From Absidia repens (lineage: Eukaryota > Mucoromycota > Mucoromycetes > Mucorales > Cunninghamellaceae), in contig MCGE01000021.1 in assembly GCA_002105175.1 (NCBI GenBank), positions 124,001-188,000 of the forward strand: DNA of 64,000 nt, written 5' to 3'. Below, in pieces: positions 11,899-22,843 of the stretch (the stretch's first letter is position 1; each line of letters opens with the position of its first letter). The translations under genes and the position numbers were made by a program. The notes beneath the pieces were generated by a model. It was not told where the DNA came from, ran no database searches, and worked only from the letters and a program-made list of their open reading frames with translations.

Positions 11899-12325
11899 GA
11901 TGGTCAACGCTAATCTAACTGGACAGTGGTAAAAAAAAAAAAAAAAAAAAAGGCATCTGTTGCACCATACAGTACAGTATATGAGACACAGAGAGGGACA
12001 ATTTTATATTGAAGCATGTAAAAATTTTATTCAATTGTGGATATAATCTATGGATAAAACTAATAACTAAACTAAGCTAATGAAGGCTCCAAAGAACCAA
12101 CTAATGATGGTTGTAGATCCTAGATCCAAAATGACAGGGATTCCCCATGCATCTTGTCATCCCTGATCTGGAAACCCTTCTCAAAAAGTTCTAATAATAT
12201 TCTAGGTCCAGTAGAACTCCATAGAAATTGAATGATGAAGAAAAGGAAAAGAAAAGAGAGAGTGGGGGAAAAGGTGGGGGAGAAAAATAAACAAACACGT
12301 GGGCGGTATTTGAAATGGTGGGTTT
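11899..12325 (-). repeat. Dispersed repeat family, copy 1
   Basis: One of six copies in the window. Landmarks in + order: GGTCAACGCTAATC near the left end, an A run, a TTTTATTCA block (AATAAAA on the minus strand), GATCCAAAATGA, CCCCATGCATCTTGT, CATCCCTGA, and a right end CACGTGGGCGG followed by TTTGAAA. All copies have the same orientation. The strand is given as minus because the only polyadenylation-like signal (TGAATAAAAT in most copies) is on that strand. Confidence 0.75.
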
Positions 12326-12347
12326 TTTTTTTCAGTGGTCCGCCCTC

Positions 12348-12537
12348 CTAAGCGGTGAAATATCCCTTAATTTTTTTTCTTTTTTGTTCCTCTTCCAGTT
12401 CAGCAAGGTGATGGTTTATCTCTGGTTCCTTTTGTTTTGATTTGTTTGGACAGTATATATAGTCAGCATCGTTGGCATTGTCTTCAATTTTTTTGGAAGC
12501 CATCGTTCTCAATAAAGCGGGGTCAATGAAGGACTGC
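12348..12537 (-). pseudogene. Orphan terminal exon, unknown protein
   Basis: On the minus strand a TTTGACAG acceptor is followed at 12537 by an open frame ending in TAG at 12348. It reads QSFIDPALLRTM, then a 50-residue Lys/Glu-rich segment with ELEEEQKRKKIKGYFTA at the C-terminus. An internal ATG at 12503 would give 51 aa. Composition looks coding, but I find no complete upstream gene. A second coding-like scrap lies near 12590-12650 on the same strand. Either a broken gene or a tiny gene; family unknown. Confidence 0.35.
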
Positions 12538-12541
12538 CTGT

Positions 12542-13237
12542 CAAAGGCAATAAAATATATGAGGCTTGTTTTTTTTTTTTTTTTGAGGGTTGGTCATATC
12601 ACAAACTTTGGAAGGCAAGTGTATCATAACATCATCCCCTGACATATTTTCTCCGACGGATCAGCTTTATATATCAGACGATCATCGCCACGTGGCAAAC
12701 ATTGCGGAGGAGTGGGGGGAAAGGCTGGGTTGGGCTGCCACATTCATGCCAAAAACATTGTTTATCGGAGACCAATGGCAAAAATGGTATTCCGCAAGGT
12801 CAATGCAGTTCTGAAAAAGTGTTCCGCTTCTTGATGGTGTTATATGCCACGATCATGTTGAGAGGACGGCCTATTTGGGCGGTGGCACTCCAACCAGCAA
12901 AATAATCGCTCCTACCCCCCTCCTTCCCCACGAACGTACAAAATAGGCTACCACAAAATTATTTACATAGTCCTCCTCTCCCCAGTATATTGAGTTATTT
13001 TCTTAGGCAGGTTGAAAAACAAGGTCATGTTGGCAGGCGGAGATTGTTTATGACTGATCTCCTATAGAAATAGTATGTACTAGTAGAACGATTTTGCCTT
13101 TATTTGTTAGTATTTAGACTCTTTTTTTTTTGAAATCGGTAGCAAACTGCTTACATTCAATGATAACAATGACTTTTTTTTTTAGATTGGTACGCAAAGC
13201 AAGGACTCTCCAATGGAGCAAAAAAAAAAAAAAAAAA
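12542..13237. other. Intergenic, coding scraps only
   Basis: About 700 bp with T/A homopolymers and weak minus-strand coding-like fragments near 12590-12900 that contain frame breaks. No intact gene. Confidence 0.45.
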
Positions 13238-13774
13238 AAAGGAGTGTTAGGGTACTGACAGGCTAAAGCTAATTTTAATGTAACGCACTTTCAAGTCGCC
13301 GCATTGAGAAAAAATAAACGTTTTCATCATATTGAGTTTTTGCGTCAAAAGCGGGTTCTTGTAGTGCCATGAATTTTTATGAATTGTATATGGATCGCAT
13401 CAACACTAAAGATGTATCAGCGACATTATTAATACCAACTTTAAGGCAACCCAATTAATATACCTCTCTCTTAAAACATTTTTCCAGTTGCCATCACATA
13501 CCGTACCAACAATAAAAGACAAGATATATGATATTGAATGATAAAATAAAAAGCCAACACGGAAAAGTTTTTTTTTTTTTTTTTTATTGGAAAAGCTATT
13601 ACAACTAACACCACACAATAATAATACTATAGACAATGATCCACTAAACTAATATATACACACATCATTGAAAACTAAAAAATAATATCCATCATTGTTG
13701 TGTACATCACCCAATGGCACGCAAGTAAAAAATCTCCCCCGCCCCCTCGCGGACCCTTCCAAAGATCCCACCGG

Positions 13775-15055
13775 TCAATGCCTGTCCCGACCTACTAACC
13801 ACCATTGCAGTTCCCAAGAGGTGTCGTCGTAGTCGTCATAGTAAACATCGGCATCGCCACATGCGGCACCTTCATGAGAAACAGCAGCGGCAGCAGCAGC
13901 AGCAGTAGCAGCAGTAGTAGCATCACCACCACTGCCACTCGCCCGAATGTGGTTGATCGCTATATGGTTGAGCTTGAACAGATACGAAGAATCATGGTGC
14001 AGTCGTCGTCGGAGTGTTGTGAGTTCCGGAAACATGGTACGAAGAATAAAACAAGACATCAGATTCAAGCGGGTAAGTAAAGGGCAGTCCATGATCAATC
14101 GACGCACCGCATGAGGTGAAATCGCACCAACAGGTTCTGTATCAGCATCATCAGCAGCAGCAGCAGCCATAGCAGTCGCCATCGCGTTGTAGGAGATGTC
14201 CAGGTGGTTGAGCTTGGGTAAAAAGGCACCGATCATCGCCAACGTTGCATCGGTCACTTGGCAATCCAGCAGTTGGAGCACAGTGATATGGGAATGTGCT
14301 TGCAGAAGCCCTCTATCTGGCAGCGGCAGCCTCCCTCCATCCAATCGCAAGTGGGTCAATGCTGGCCATATATTGGTTGTTGCTTGCAAAAGAGGCCGTA
14401 CAAAAACAGAGTGGCTATGCCAAAGAACCACATGCGTTAAACGAACAAAGTGGGCGAAATGCACAGGGATGCCTTTGGCCAGCGCTTCCCACGTCTCCAC
14501 ATCAAAATACCCCATCGACAACGATTCCAAGGGACACAACGCAAGGGCGCCAAACGTGGCGCCGGAGACACCTTGGCAATGACGTAAGTGGAGGTGACGA
14601 AGGTGATGAGCATGTTTCCCCAGGGCATCGAATGATCGTTGTGTGAGATGATTGCAATGGATGAGCGACAGTGATGTGAGCGTGCTGCCATGCTGCTGCG
14701 CCAATCGTTGGAAACTAACGTCGGTGAAATGGTAGCCAGGGGAAATAAACAACCGCTCCAAACAGGGGACGTGAGTAATGATCACCTTCATGTGATTATC
14801 GGTCAGCCCCGTGCAGCTTTGTATATCCACCGTTCGTATGTGTTGCTTCACCCATGGGCGGGCCTGGACAAGACACCGGAGACGCTTGATGGCATACTTG
14901 GTGGTGTGTATTCGGAGCGTTTCCCATAAAAGAGGCGTGGTGGCTGTATGGAACGATCGGTTGATACGCGCGCATTGGTAAAGATCACGACGTCGAGAAA
15001 CATCGTATATAATAAGTGATATTATTTCAGTAGGTAAAACGTCCAGGCGAGTCAT
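13775..15055 (-). CDS. F-box/leucine-rich-repeat protein 3
   Basis: Single exon, 426 aa, start at 15055 (MTRLDVLPTEIISLIIYDV). F-box ~3-45, then LRRs (LTSLSLIHCNHLTQRSF, LRHLHLRHCQGVSGATF, LNHLDISYNAMATAM). The C-terminus carries a poly-Ala/Thr tract (around ATTAATAAAAAAA) encoded by a CAG/GCAGCAGCAG microsatellite, followed by an acidic-aromatic tail. The copy in the adjacent duplication unit is very similar throughout. Likely SCF adaptor; target unknown. An (AAC)n microsatellite lies just upstream (15110-15136). Confidence 0.88.
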   Translation of the reverse strand: MTRLDVLPTEIISLIIYDVSRRRDLYQCARINRSFHTATTPLLWETLRIHTTKYAIKRLRCLVQARPWVKQHIRTVDIQSCTGLTDNHMKVIITHVPCLERLFISPGYHFTDVSFQRLAQQHGSTLTSLSLIHCNHLTQRSFDALGKHAHHLRHLHLRHCQGVSGATFGALALCPLESLSMGYFDVETWEALAKGIPVHFAHFVRLTHVVLWHSHSVFVRPLLQATTNIWPALTHLRLDGGRLPLPDRGLLQAHSHITVLQLLDCQVTDATLAMIGAFLPKLNHLDISYNAMATAMAAAAADDADTEPVGAISPHAVRRLIMDCPLLTRLNLMSCFILRTMFPELTTLRRRLHHDSSYLFKLNHIAINHIRASGSGGDATTAATAAAAAAAVSHEGAACGDADVYYDDYDDTSWELQWWLVGRDRH

Positions 15056-15195
15056 ATAAAAAAAAAACAAAATGTCGAGGAGAGGAAAAGGCCAATGGTG
15101 TGAGAAAAAGACAACAACAACAACAACAACAACAAAAACGCCCCAGGCTTGGCGGGAGTACACACGTGCGTGATGTCTCATCATCCTTTCCCGCA

Positions 15196-15540
15196 CTCAA
15201 TGGTAGTGAAAACGAGGGATCTATTGCACACAAGACACAAATGAGAGGGAGAAAGAGAGTGAGAGACTACTGGGACGTAGTTTTTCTTTGAAGCAGTGCG
15301 AAGGATTATATTTTATTCAGATGGAGATACAAGCTATAAATAAGCTAAGCTAATGAAGTCATATAATAATGGTGGTTCCCAAATCCTGAATCCAAAATGA
15401 AAGGGTTCCCCCCTTGCATGTTGTTATCCCTGTTCTGAAAACACTTCTAAACTAAACCTAATACTAATCCAAGTCCACCATAACCTCAAGAAGGTTCCAA
15501 TGGTAAAGAAAAGAAAAGAAAAAAGGAACAGCAGCGCGAA
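15196..15540 (-). repeat. Dispersed repeat family, copy 2
   Basis: Shares GAGGGATCTATTGCACAC, ATTTTATTCAGATG, TAAGCTAAGCTAATGAAG, ATCCAAAATGAAAGGGTT and TTATCCCTG with the other copies. Truncated at the right edge at AGCGCGAAA, so it lacks the CACGTGGGCGG end. Located 5' of F-box 3. Confidence 0.8.
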
Positions 15541-16042
15541 ACAAAAAAAAAAATAGTGTTAGGGTATTGACAGGCTAAAGCGCACTTTCAAGTCGCCGCA
15601 TTGAGAAAAATTTAAAGTTTTCACCATATCGAGTTTTTGCGTCAAAAAGCCGGTTCTTGTATTGACATGTATCTTTGTGAATTGTATATGGATCACATCA
15701 ACACTAAAGATGTATCAGCGACATTATTAATACCAGCTTTAAGGCAACCCAATCAATATACCTCTCTCTTAAACCATTTTCCAATTGTCATCACATATCG
15801 TACCAACAATAAAAGACAAGACATATGATATTGAAAGATAAAAAAAGAAAGCCAACACGGAAGTGTTTTTTTTTATTGGAAAAGCTATTACAACTAACAC
15901 CACACAATAATAATACTATAGACAATGATCCACTAAACTACTATATACACACATCATTGAAAACTAAAAAATATATCCATCGAATACACCACCCAGCGGC
16001 ACGTAAGTAGAAAGTCTCCCCACCTTCCAAAGATCCCACCGG

Positions 16043-16145
16043 TCAATCCGTGTCATGACCCCCCAACCACCATCCCAGTTCCCGAGAGGGGTAGTCGTAG
16101 ACGTCATAGTAAGCATCGGCATCGTCACATGCGACACCCTCATGA

Positions 16146-16176
<31 letters not shown>

Positions 16177-17317
16177 TATCACCACCTCTGCCACTTGCCC
16201 GAATGAGGTGGATCGCTTTGTGGTTGAGCTTGAATAGATACGAAGAATCACGATACAGTCGTCGTCGAAGCGTTGCGAGTTCCGGAAACCATGAACGAAG
16301 AATATAACACGATCTCAGATCCAGGCGGGTAAGTAAAGGGCAATCCATGATCAATCGACGCACCGCATGAGGTGAGATCGCACAACCCGCATCCATTTCA
16401 TCCTCATCAGAATCAGAACTAGCAGCCTCAATCGCGGCCTCCGTCGCATTGTAGGAGACATCCAGGTAAGTGAGCTTGGGTAAAAAGGCCCCGATCATCG
16501 CCAACGTTGCATCAGTCACTTGGCAATCCCGCAGTTCGAGCATTGTGATATGGGGATGTGCTTGCAGAAACCCTCTTTCTGGGAGCTGCAGTTCATATCC
16601 ATCCAATTGCAAGTGGGTCAATGCTGGCCATATATTGGTTGTGGTTGTTGCTTGTAAAAGAGGCCGTACAAAAACAGACCTGCCACTAGTAATCTCCACA
16701 TGCGTTAAACGATCAAAGTGGACGAGATGCACAGGGATGGCTTCGGCCAGCGCTTCCCACGTCTCCACATCAAAATACCCCATCGACAACGATTCCAAAG
16801 GACACGACGTAAGGGCGAGCAACGTGGCGGCAGAGATACCTTTGCAACGACGTAAGCGGAGGTGGCGAAGATGATGAGCATGTTTCCCCAGAGTATCGAA
16901 TGATCGTTGTGTGAGATGATGGTAAGGGAAGAGCGACAGTGATGTGAGCGTGCTACCATGCTGCTGCGCCAATCGTTGGAAACTAGCGTCGGTGAAATGG
17001 TAACCACCGTTAATAAACAACCGCTCCAAATAGGGGACGTGGGTCATGATCACCTCCAATTGCTTATCGGTCAGGGTCAGCCTCTGTAGATCCACCGTGC
17101 GTATGTGTTGCTTCACCCATGGGCGGGCCAGGATAAGACACCGGAGACGCTTGGAGGCATACTCGGTTGTTTTTATTTGGAGCGTTGCCCATAAACGAGG
17201 CGTGGTGGCTGTATGGAACGATCGGTTGATACGCGCGCATTGGTAAAGATCACGTCGACGAACATCGTATACAATAAGTGATATTATTTCATTAGGTAAA
17301 ACGTCCAGACGAGCCAT
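16043..17317 (-). CDS. F-box/leucine-rich-repeat protein 4
   Basis: Single exon, 424 aa, start at 17317 (MARLDVLPNEIISLIVYDV). Near-duplicate of F-box 3: the same F-box, the same LRR order (LRHLRLRRCKGISAATL, LTYLDVSYNATEAAI, LTRLDLRSCYILRSWF) and a similar Ala-rich C-terminal tract. Differences include an acidic insertion SDSDEDEMD before the last LRR and loss of part of the Met/Ala run. The frame is intact, so both duplicates may be functional. Confidence 0.88.
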
Positions 17318-17441
17318 ATAAAAAAAAAAAAAAAAAATGTCGAGGAGAGGAAAAGGCCAATGGTGCAACAACAAAAGACAACAACAAAAACGCCCCGGGC
17401 TTGGTGGGAGTACACGTGCGTGATGACTCATCATCCTTTCC

Positions 17442-17800
17442 CCCACGCAATGGTGGTGAAAACGAGGGATCTATTGCACACAAGGCACAAATGAGAGAGA
17501 GTGAGTGAGTGAGTGACTAATGGGGACGTAGTTTTTCTTTGAAGCAGTGCAAAGGATCATATTTTATTCAGATGGAGATACAAGCTATAAATAAGCTAAG
17601 CTCACGAAGTCATATAATAATGGTGATCCTCAAATCCTGAATCCAAAATGAAAGGGTTTCCCCCCTTGCATGTTGTTATCCCTGTTCTGAAAACACTCCT
17701 AAACTAAACCTAATACTAATCCAAGTCCACCATAACCTCAATAAGGTTCCAATGGTAAAGAAAAGAAAAGAAAAAAGGAAGAGCAGCGCGAAAAAAAAAA
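17442..17800 (-). repeat. Dispersed repeat family, copy 3
   Basis: Duplicate of copy 2 carried with unit B; same landmarks and the same truncation at AGCGCGAAA. The truncation point continues as an A run and then directly into ALG3 sequence at 17802. Confidence 0.8.
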
Positions 17801-17801
17801 A

Positions 17802-18530
17802 CCCCCAAATCATTGAAACACCGTAACACGTAGATGGAATGGGCTCGTTTGCTGATACATAACAAGATGAGCAAGTAAGATGGGACCTATTATATACCAG
17901 GGAAAAAAAAAAAAAAAAAAAAATTTGTCAGAGATGTATTGTGTAGAAGCGTGGAAGGAAGAGGTGCAAGGATTTGCCTTTTTTGGAATGGGAATAAATG
18001 CTGAAAAAACGATGTATTGAGTGGCCAGATAAATAAGTTCAAATAAGTACTGAGCGATACGGAACTGAGTGTCTTGTAGAGTAAGATAATAGACGGTCGA
18101 GTAGATGTAAAGGAAACCAGCGGGGTAGACCAAAGGACCAGTGTCGCCGTGAATCTTTGTATAATCCCGTTCGCCATCCAAGAACTGCTAAACTTATTTG
18201 CATATAGGCCCGCCGGTCGATTTCCGTGTCTACTCACAACAACAACAACAACAACCCAAAAAAAAAAAAATTATATCATCAGTTTATGTCAATAACATAT
18301 ACATATATAATCAACTTACAAGACACTTTTTGTAATAATATATATGTTCAAGGTGACTTCGCCCAAAAGAAGAAACCATGCCAGGGTTCAAAATTGTTTA
18401 GGATCCAGGAGTAACCGTGCCGGCCATTTGATGAGATCCCGGACACCGATCACTTGAGTGGAAGAAGAAGATGGAGTCTCGTTTAGTTTCTTTTTATGGA
18501 TGATATCGACCGCTGCTGACTTGACCCTGC
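17802..18530 (-). pseudogene. ALG3: ALG3 pseudogene fragment (mannosyltransferase)
   Basis: Minus-strand pieces match the ER dolichyl-P-Man:Man5GlcNAc2-PP-Dol alpha-1,3-mannosyltransferase in order. They are an N-terminal part (DLIKWPARLLLDPKQF), then TEIDRRAYMQ, then DYTKIHGDTGPLVYPAGFLY, then RAHSIYVLRCFNDLG. The copy is broken. A TGA at 18388-18390 replaces an expected Trp codon. An extra A disrupts the frame before the TEID exon, and a +1 shift follows AYMQ. The later intron would need a GC donor (AAAAAG/GCAAAT). The fragment stops at 17802 against the A run of the repeat. N-terminal limit uncertain. A functional ALG3 presumably exists elsewhere. Confidence 0.82.
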
Positions 18531-18906
18531 CCGTTTTCCCATGCGTGTGTTTTGTAAGAGAAATAAAAGAGACGGGGAAATCAAATTTGGTGATTTTTTG
18601 GTTTGAGAGAAAGGGCAAAATGGTGGAGGACGGGGTACTAATTGCATCATAGAACTGTACTTTCCCCTGGCACCCTAAGTAAGTAGAGCAACTCTTTAAA
18701 AGTATAACAACTGAGGAGTGCTGCATGTTTTTGGTTAAGGGCACACCACATACAGCGAAAGATAATAATAGGGAGGAAAGACAAAAAAAAAACACAGGGG
18801 GATTTCGCATGCCTCCTGATATAATACAAACTATTTAAAGGCGTTGCCAGCTATTTTTTTTTTTTTTTGAAAAAAAACAAACGAGTGAAAAGTTGAAAAA
18901 AAAAGA
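18531..18906. other. Promoter region of cysteine-rich gene
   Basis: A/T-rich flank between the ALG3 fragment and the next gene; a T run at 18854-18868 and A runs precede the ATG. Nothing else recognised. Confidence 0.4.
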
Positions 18907-19429
18907 ATGAAAAAAATCATCCTTATTCTCGTTGTACTTGGCACTGTGCTTTTCACTTCGGCATTTGGTCAACGTCGACGTGGCAAAGGCATCATATGTG
19001 CACCCTGTGGTGGTAGGGTGAGGGATATGTCTAACAAAAAAAAAAGTTGTTTGTTGGTCTGATACTGATGATTTTTCTATTCATTTGATACAGGCGGCTG
19101 AGCATAATAATAAATGCTGTGGAAATGGGATTGTGAAACCCAATGGTATCTGTGAGTGCAAATGCACAGGAGATGGAGGTTGCCCTTCTTTCTATGTTTG
19201 TTTGGGTGGTTTTTGTGGAATACCTGTCCCAGGTGTAAATTGTGGCGAATGTGGATTCACGCCCCAACAAGGTAGATGTTGCGGTCGTGGGATTTATAAT
19301 TCTGGCTCCGGTACCTGCTTCTGTTCAACATCCGGTGGTCGCCAATGCCTGGAAAATTTCGACTGTGTGGGTAAAGGTCGCGGTACACAATATTGCTGTG
19401 GTGGTGTGTGCAAACAAGGTAGATGCTAA
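18907..19429 (+). CDS. Small cysteine-rich secreted protein
   Basis: Two exons (18907-19017, 19094-19429), 148 aa with 22 cysteines. Residues 1-20 are a clear signal peptide (MKKIILILVVLGTVLFTSAFG). The mature part has two similar halves: CCGNG..CECKC..GGCPSFYVC and CCGRG..GTCFC..RQCLENFDC, then a third CC cluster (YCCGGVC). This suggests internal duplication of a disulfide-rich module. The spacing does not match a family I can name. Possible roles are an extracellular effector, a wall-associated protein or an antimicrobial-type peptide; none is shown. Confidence 0.75.
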
Positions 19430-19766
19430 AAAAGATTTCTTTCCCCATATCATGTGATTGATTGCATGTTGTGCAGATCAATGCCACACACGCGTCTCTT
19501 TTTCTATACATTATAATATATTCGTCCAATACTTCCCCTCTCTGGTCAATACACAACCAGAACATAATATTAAAAAACATACTATTAAAAAAAAGATGAA
19601 GGCAGAATTTGAAGTGTCAGTCAAGCTATTTTATTAATATATAATACAAAGAGATTTCTATAGTACAAAAAAAGAAAAGAAGGTAGGAGAACAGAATGAT
19701 AAAAATAATAAAAATAACAACCACTAAAGATATGATAAAGATGAGATAAATAAATAAAATCAAAAA
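19430..19766. other. Intergenic spacer
   Basis: A/T-rich 3' flank of the cysteine-rich gene and the 3' flank of the HECT relic (minus strand). No coding signal. Confidence 0.5.
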
Positions 19767-19892
19767 CTAAACTAAACCGAAACCCTTCGCATTTTCGATG
19801 GAGGTAATCAATCGGTCACGGAGTTTTTCATAACTGGCGTATTCCGGTAGGAGCAACCGGGAGAAACAGGTTAAAGCAGTAGGTAACCTATG
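19767..19892 (-). pseudogene. HECT E3 ligase C-lobe relic (terminal exon)
   Basis: A 42-codon minus-strand frame reads [20 protein letters not shown], continues [12 protein letters not shown] and ends ENAKGFGLV and a stop. This matches the extreme C-terminus of HECT ubiquitin ligases, including the catalytic Cys in the T-x-x-T-C-F element. Upstream it runs into an (AT)n microsatellite at 19892-19911 and no further HECT sequence is found, so it is a truncated relic. A distant upstream exon cannot be ruled out. Confidence 0.65.
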
Positions 19893-20280
19893 TATATATA
19901 TATATATATATAAAGCAGTAAGGTGAGATTATGGGAAGTCTACAAGATTCACGTGGGCGGGTATTTGGTTATTTTTTATTTTTTGAAAAGCATACCCTTT
20001 TTCTTTTTTTTTTTTTTTTTTGCATCATACGCCTCGAGATAAATCAAGGTACGTTTTACCGGTTGCGAACTAACGGGTTGCATTTCATTGATTTGTATTC
20101 ATACCTGATCCGTCCGCGCCCCTTTTTTTCAACACAGTTTTTTGTACAATCATCACCTTGATCTGTCTAAGTCCTTGTTACCAGCACAATACAAATCAAC
20201 CAACGATCGGCGCTCTATCTATGCCCTATCTCCAGGGATGTATTGATGATGAACACTGTAGAATCCTCACTCCCACCCCT

Positions 20281-20329
<49 letters not shown>

Positions 20330-20483
20330 CTTTGCCCAGCTTAGCAACGCGTTCGCCCACAGGCCATCTGATCTCTTGAACTGAATGCTAAAAAAAAAAA
20401 AAAAAAAAAAAGGAGAGGCATGTTTATGCCGACAAGTGGTGATAATGAGTGATGATTTTTGGCAATAAACACACGTAGCAGAA

Positions 20484-20529
<46 letters not shown>

Positions 20530-20756
20530 AAGACAATTATTTTAAAAGTATAAGATACATAATATTTATTACAATATATAAAAATAAGAAGGGACGGAGG
20601 GAGAAGTACACTACATGGTAAAAAATCGATGACGAGAGGGAGAGACTAGCAAGTAATAAAAAAAGTGGGAATAATAATAATAATAATAACGATGAACAAA
20701 TGCTAATAATAGTAGTATATATAAAAATACAACTCCAAAGAAGGGAGAGAAGGGGA
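19893..20756. other. Low-complexity intergenic region
   Basis: Contains an (AT)n tract, a T run near 20004-20021, a (CT)n microsatellite, an A run at 20391-20411 and a second A run of over 30 bases at 20495-20527. No supportable gene. Confidence 0.55.
20286..20330. repeat. (CT)n microsatellite
   Basis: About 20 perfect CT units. Confidence 0.92.
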
Positions 20757-22660
20757 TCACGAAGATGGTGGTGGTGTAGTTCTTGTTGATGTTTCTGGAG
20801 ATAAAGACGATTGTATATAAGGAGGTGGCGACGAAGATGATGTGGTGCCAAGATCACGTTCAGTCAAGTCAGGGACTTGGGCTTGGGTAGTGGCGGTAGC
20901 AGGAGGCGGAGGAGGTGCCGGTGTGGTGGAAGTGGATGATGACGATGATGGTGGCAGGGATGGAGAAAGAGTATTGGTGGTCGGATGCATCTTCCCAAGA
21001 TCGTCTTCTTCTTCTTCTTCTTCCTCAACTTGTGGTGGAGCACAATCATATTTACAGATAGGACAGACACTTGATTTCTTTGTCAGCCAAAAATCTAAAT
21101 AGAAAAAAAAAAAAAAGGGGGGGGGATTATGAGTCGACCTGGCCCTTCCCACCCCTGCCCCCCGAAAAAAAAAAAGCGAAACCAAAGAGTTGCTTACCTA
21201 TGCAAGCCACACAAAATCCATGATGACAAGGAAGAAGCCGGATGATGCTGGTAGGTTTGAAATCATCTAAACAGATGGCACACACGGTATTTTTCATTTG
21301 GTCCAATACTTCCGATGCAGGTTGAGCAGCACACATGACGTCGAGTTTTTCGATAGGAATACATGAAACAGGATCAAGTTCAATTTGAGGCTGATAGGCG
21401 CGGCGTGAAGAGAAATACGGAAGTTGTTCTTCAGGATCATGAACGTTGTTGCGTCGGTAACGACCCAAGCCAAACCGAGGATGTCTACACCATCGAAATA
21501 GTATAATCGCTGCATAAAGACACACAAAATAAAATAAAAAGAAAATAGAGTGAGAAAGTGGGTATCATGTATGGTATTTTTTTTAAAAAAAAAAGTCTTT
21601 ACCCATAATAATGGCTGCCCCAGCTGCCACCAAGTAGGCGATATAACCACGATTTCCAGCTCCAAATATGTTATCCGTGCCAACACCATTATCGTCAGTG
21701 GAATCACTATTGTTGCCGTTGGTATTGCTGTTGGAAGGATTGTCGTCCATCATCCCATCGAAAAAATAAGGCGCCAACATCACGTAATGACTATTGGTGT
21801 TGTTCATTTTGCCGAGCATTTCCTGAGCAAATGCATATGGAATATAATACACAGCCATAAACAAAGTCCCAGCATTGTTGCTCAGGTCGTTATCTAACAT
21901 GGAGGAAACATTGCGTTGCGGAGCCATCGAGGTATTCCAATGCGTAGGGCCGAGTTGACTTGGTAAAACTCTGATGATCGACGCATCGCCTGTCGTAGCA
22001 TTGTTGTTGTCATCATAAATAAGTACACCTGTCATGTCCAAGTTGGCGTTTTCCATGACCAGTGATTTCATTGTATTGAGTTTGGTCGACCACGTACATC
22101 CACCGCCACGTGTCACCAATCCCATCACTGGTTGGCGTTTGATAAATGCACTGAGTCCATTGTTGTAACTGGCAATCGTCGCAAATGTCAAATTGTGGCA
22201 TCCATCCCCAGCATTGATCAGTAGACGCTATTTTTAAAAAAAAATTATACAACAGGTTGAGGTGAGACAAACAAATCAAACTCAGACGCCGTTCTCCCAC
22301 ACACTGTTAAGCTTTACTTGGTTGTGACCGTAGTTATCATTGTAAGCATGCACCGTTTGGAAATCTTGCGAGTAGTATTTGTAGGTTGACTCAGACACAT
22401 AGTCATAATTGTTGCTTGAATAGGGTGAAACCAAGGTTTGCCTAACCAAAGGAGAGAGAGAAAGAAAAAAAAATATGAGTCATCCAGGATTCAAAAAGGG
22501 GAGGAAGACACATCACCATGAATGGCAATGAATAATATATACAGTAATAAATACTTTACCAAATAAGAGGATTCTCTGCCGTCACTTGAGCCACTACTGT
22601 TTTCCAGCCAAATAGATGAAGCAAAGTCACTAAAAAGAAAAACAACGATGAAGGAGCCAT
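20757..22660 (-). CDS. PA-TM-RING E3 ubiquitin ligase
   Basis: Five exons (22660-22560, 22441-22318, 22227-21603, 21509-21198, 21094-20757), 499 aa. Signal peptide (MAPSSLFFFLVTLLHLFGW), a lumenal protease-associated-like domain (~50-230), one membrane span (GYIAYLVAAGAAIIMGAIIL) and a cytosolic RING. The RING is VCAICLDDF, then LPCHHGFCVACIDFW and SVCPIC; the pattern is C-x2-C..C-x-H-x2-C-x2-C..C-x2-C (C3HC4). The intron between CI and DFW joins the RING perfectly. The tail is low-complexity (acidic run, then Ser/Thr/Pro). Same architecture as RNF13/RNF167-type endosomal/vacuolar ligases; substrate unknown. Confidence 0.9.
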
Positions 22661-22843
22661 GTAGACATCAAATAGATAGAAGACAAAAAAATAAAAAAAA
22701 ATAAAAAAAGGTGAAGAAAAGAAAAGAAAAAAAAAAAGATAAAACCAATTTTGTGTCCCACCACATTATTAAATCAAAAAAAAAAATGTCAGCAGGCTGT
22801 ACAGCCCATAAGAAAAAAATAAAATAAAAGTACATATTTTATT

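Larger units (their letters stand above)
13238..17800. repeat. Tandem segmental duplication (2 x ~2.3 kb)
   Basis: Unit A (~13238-15540) and unit B (~15553-17800) are collinear. Each contains a conserved 3' flank (GTGTTAGGGTA, CTTTCAAGTCGCCGCATTGAG, GATGTATCAGCGACATTATT), an F-box/LRR gene on the minus strand, and a dispersed-repeat copy 5' of that gene. Small indels and substitutions indicate a moderately old event. Unit B ends abruptly against an ALG3 fragment. Confidence 0.85.

Noticed and set aside
12590..12905. Overlapping plus-strand frames with mixed composition
   Set aside because: They are antisense to better, though broken, minus-strand coding-like fragments; neither strand gives an intact gene.
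20267..20536. Minus-strand frame with (RE)n run
   Set aside because: It is the translation of the (CT)n microsatellite and adjacent A runs.
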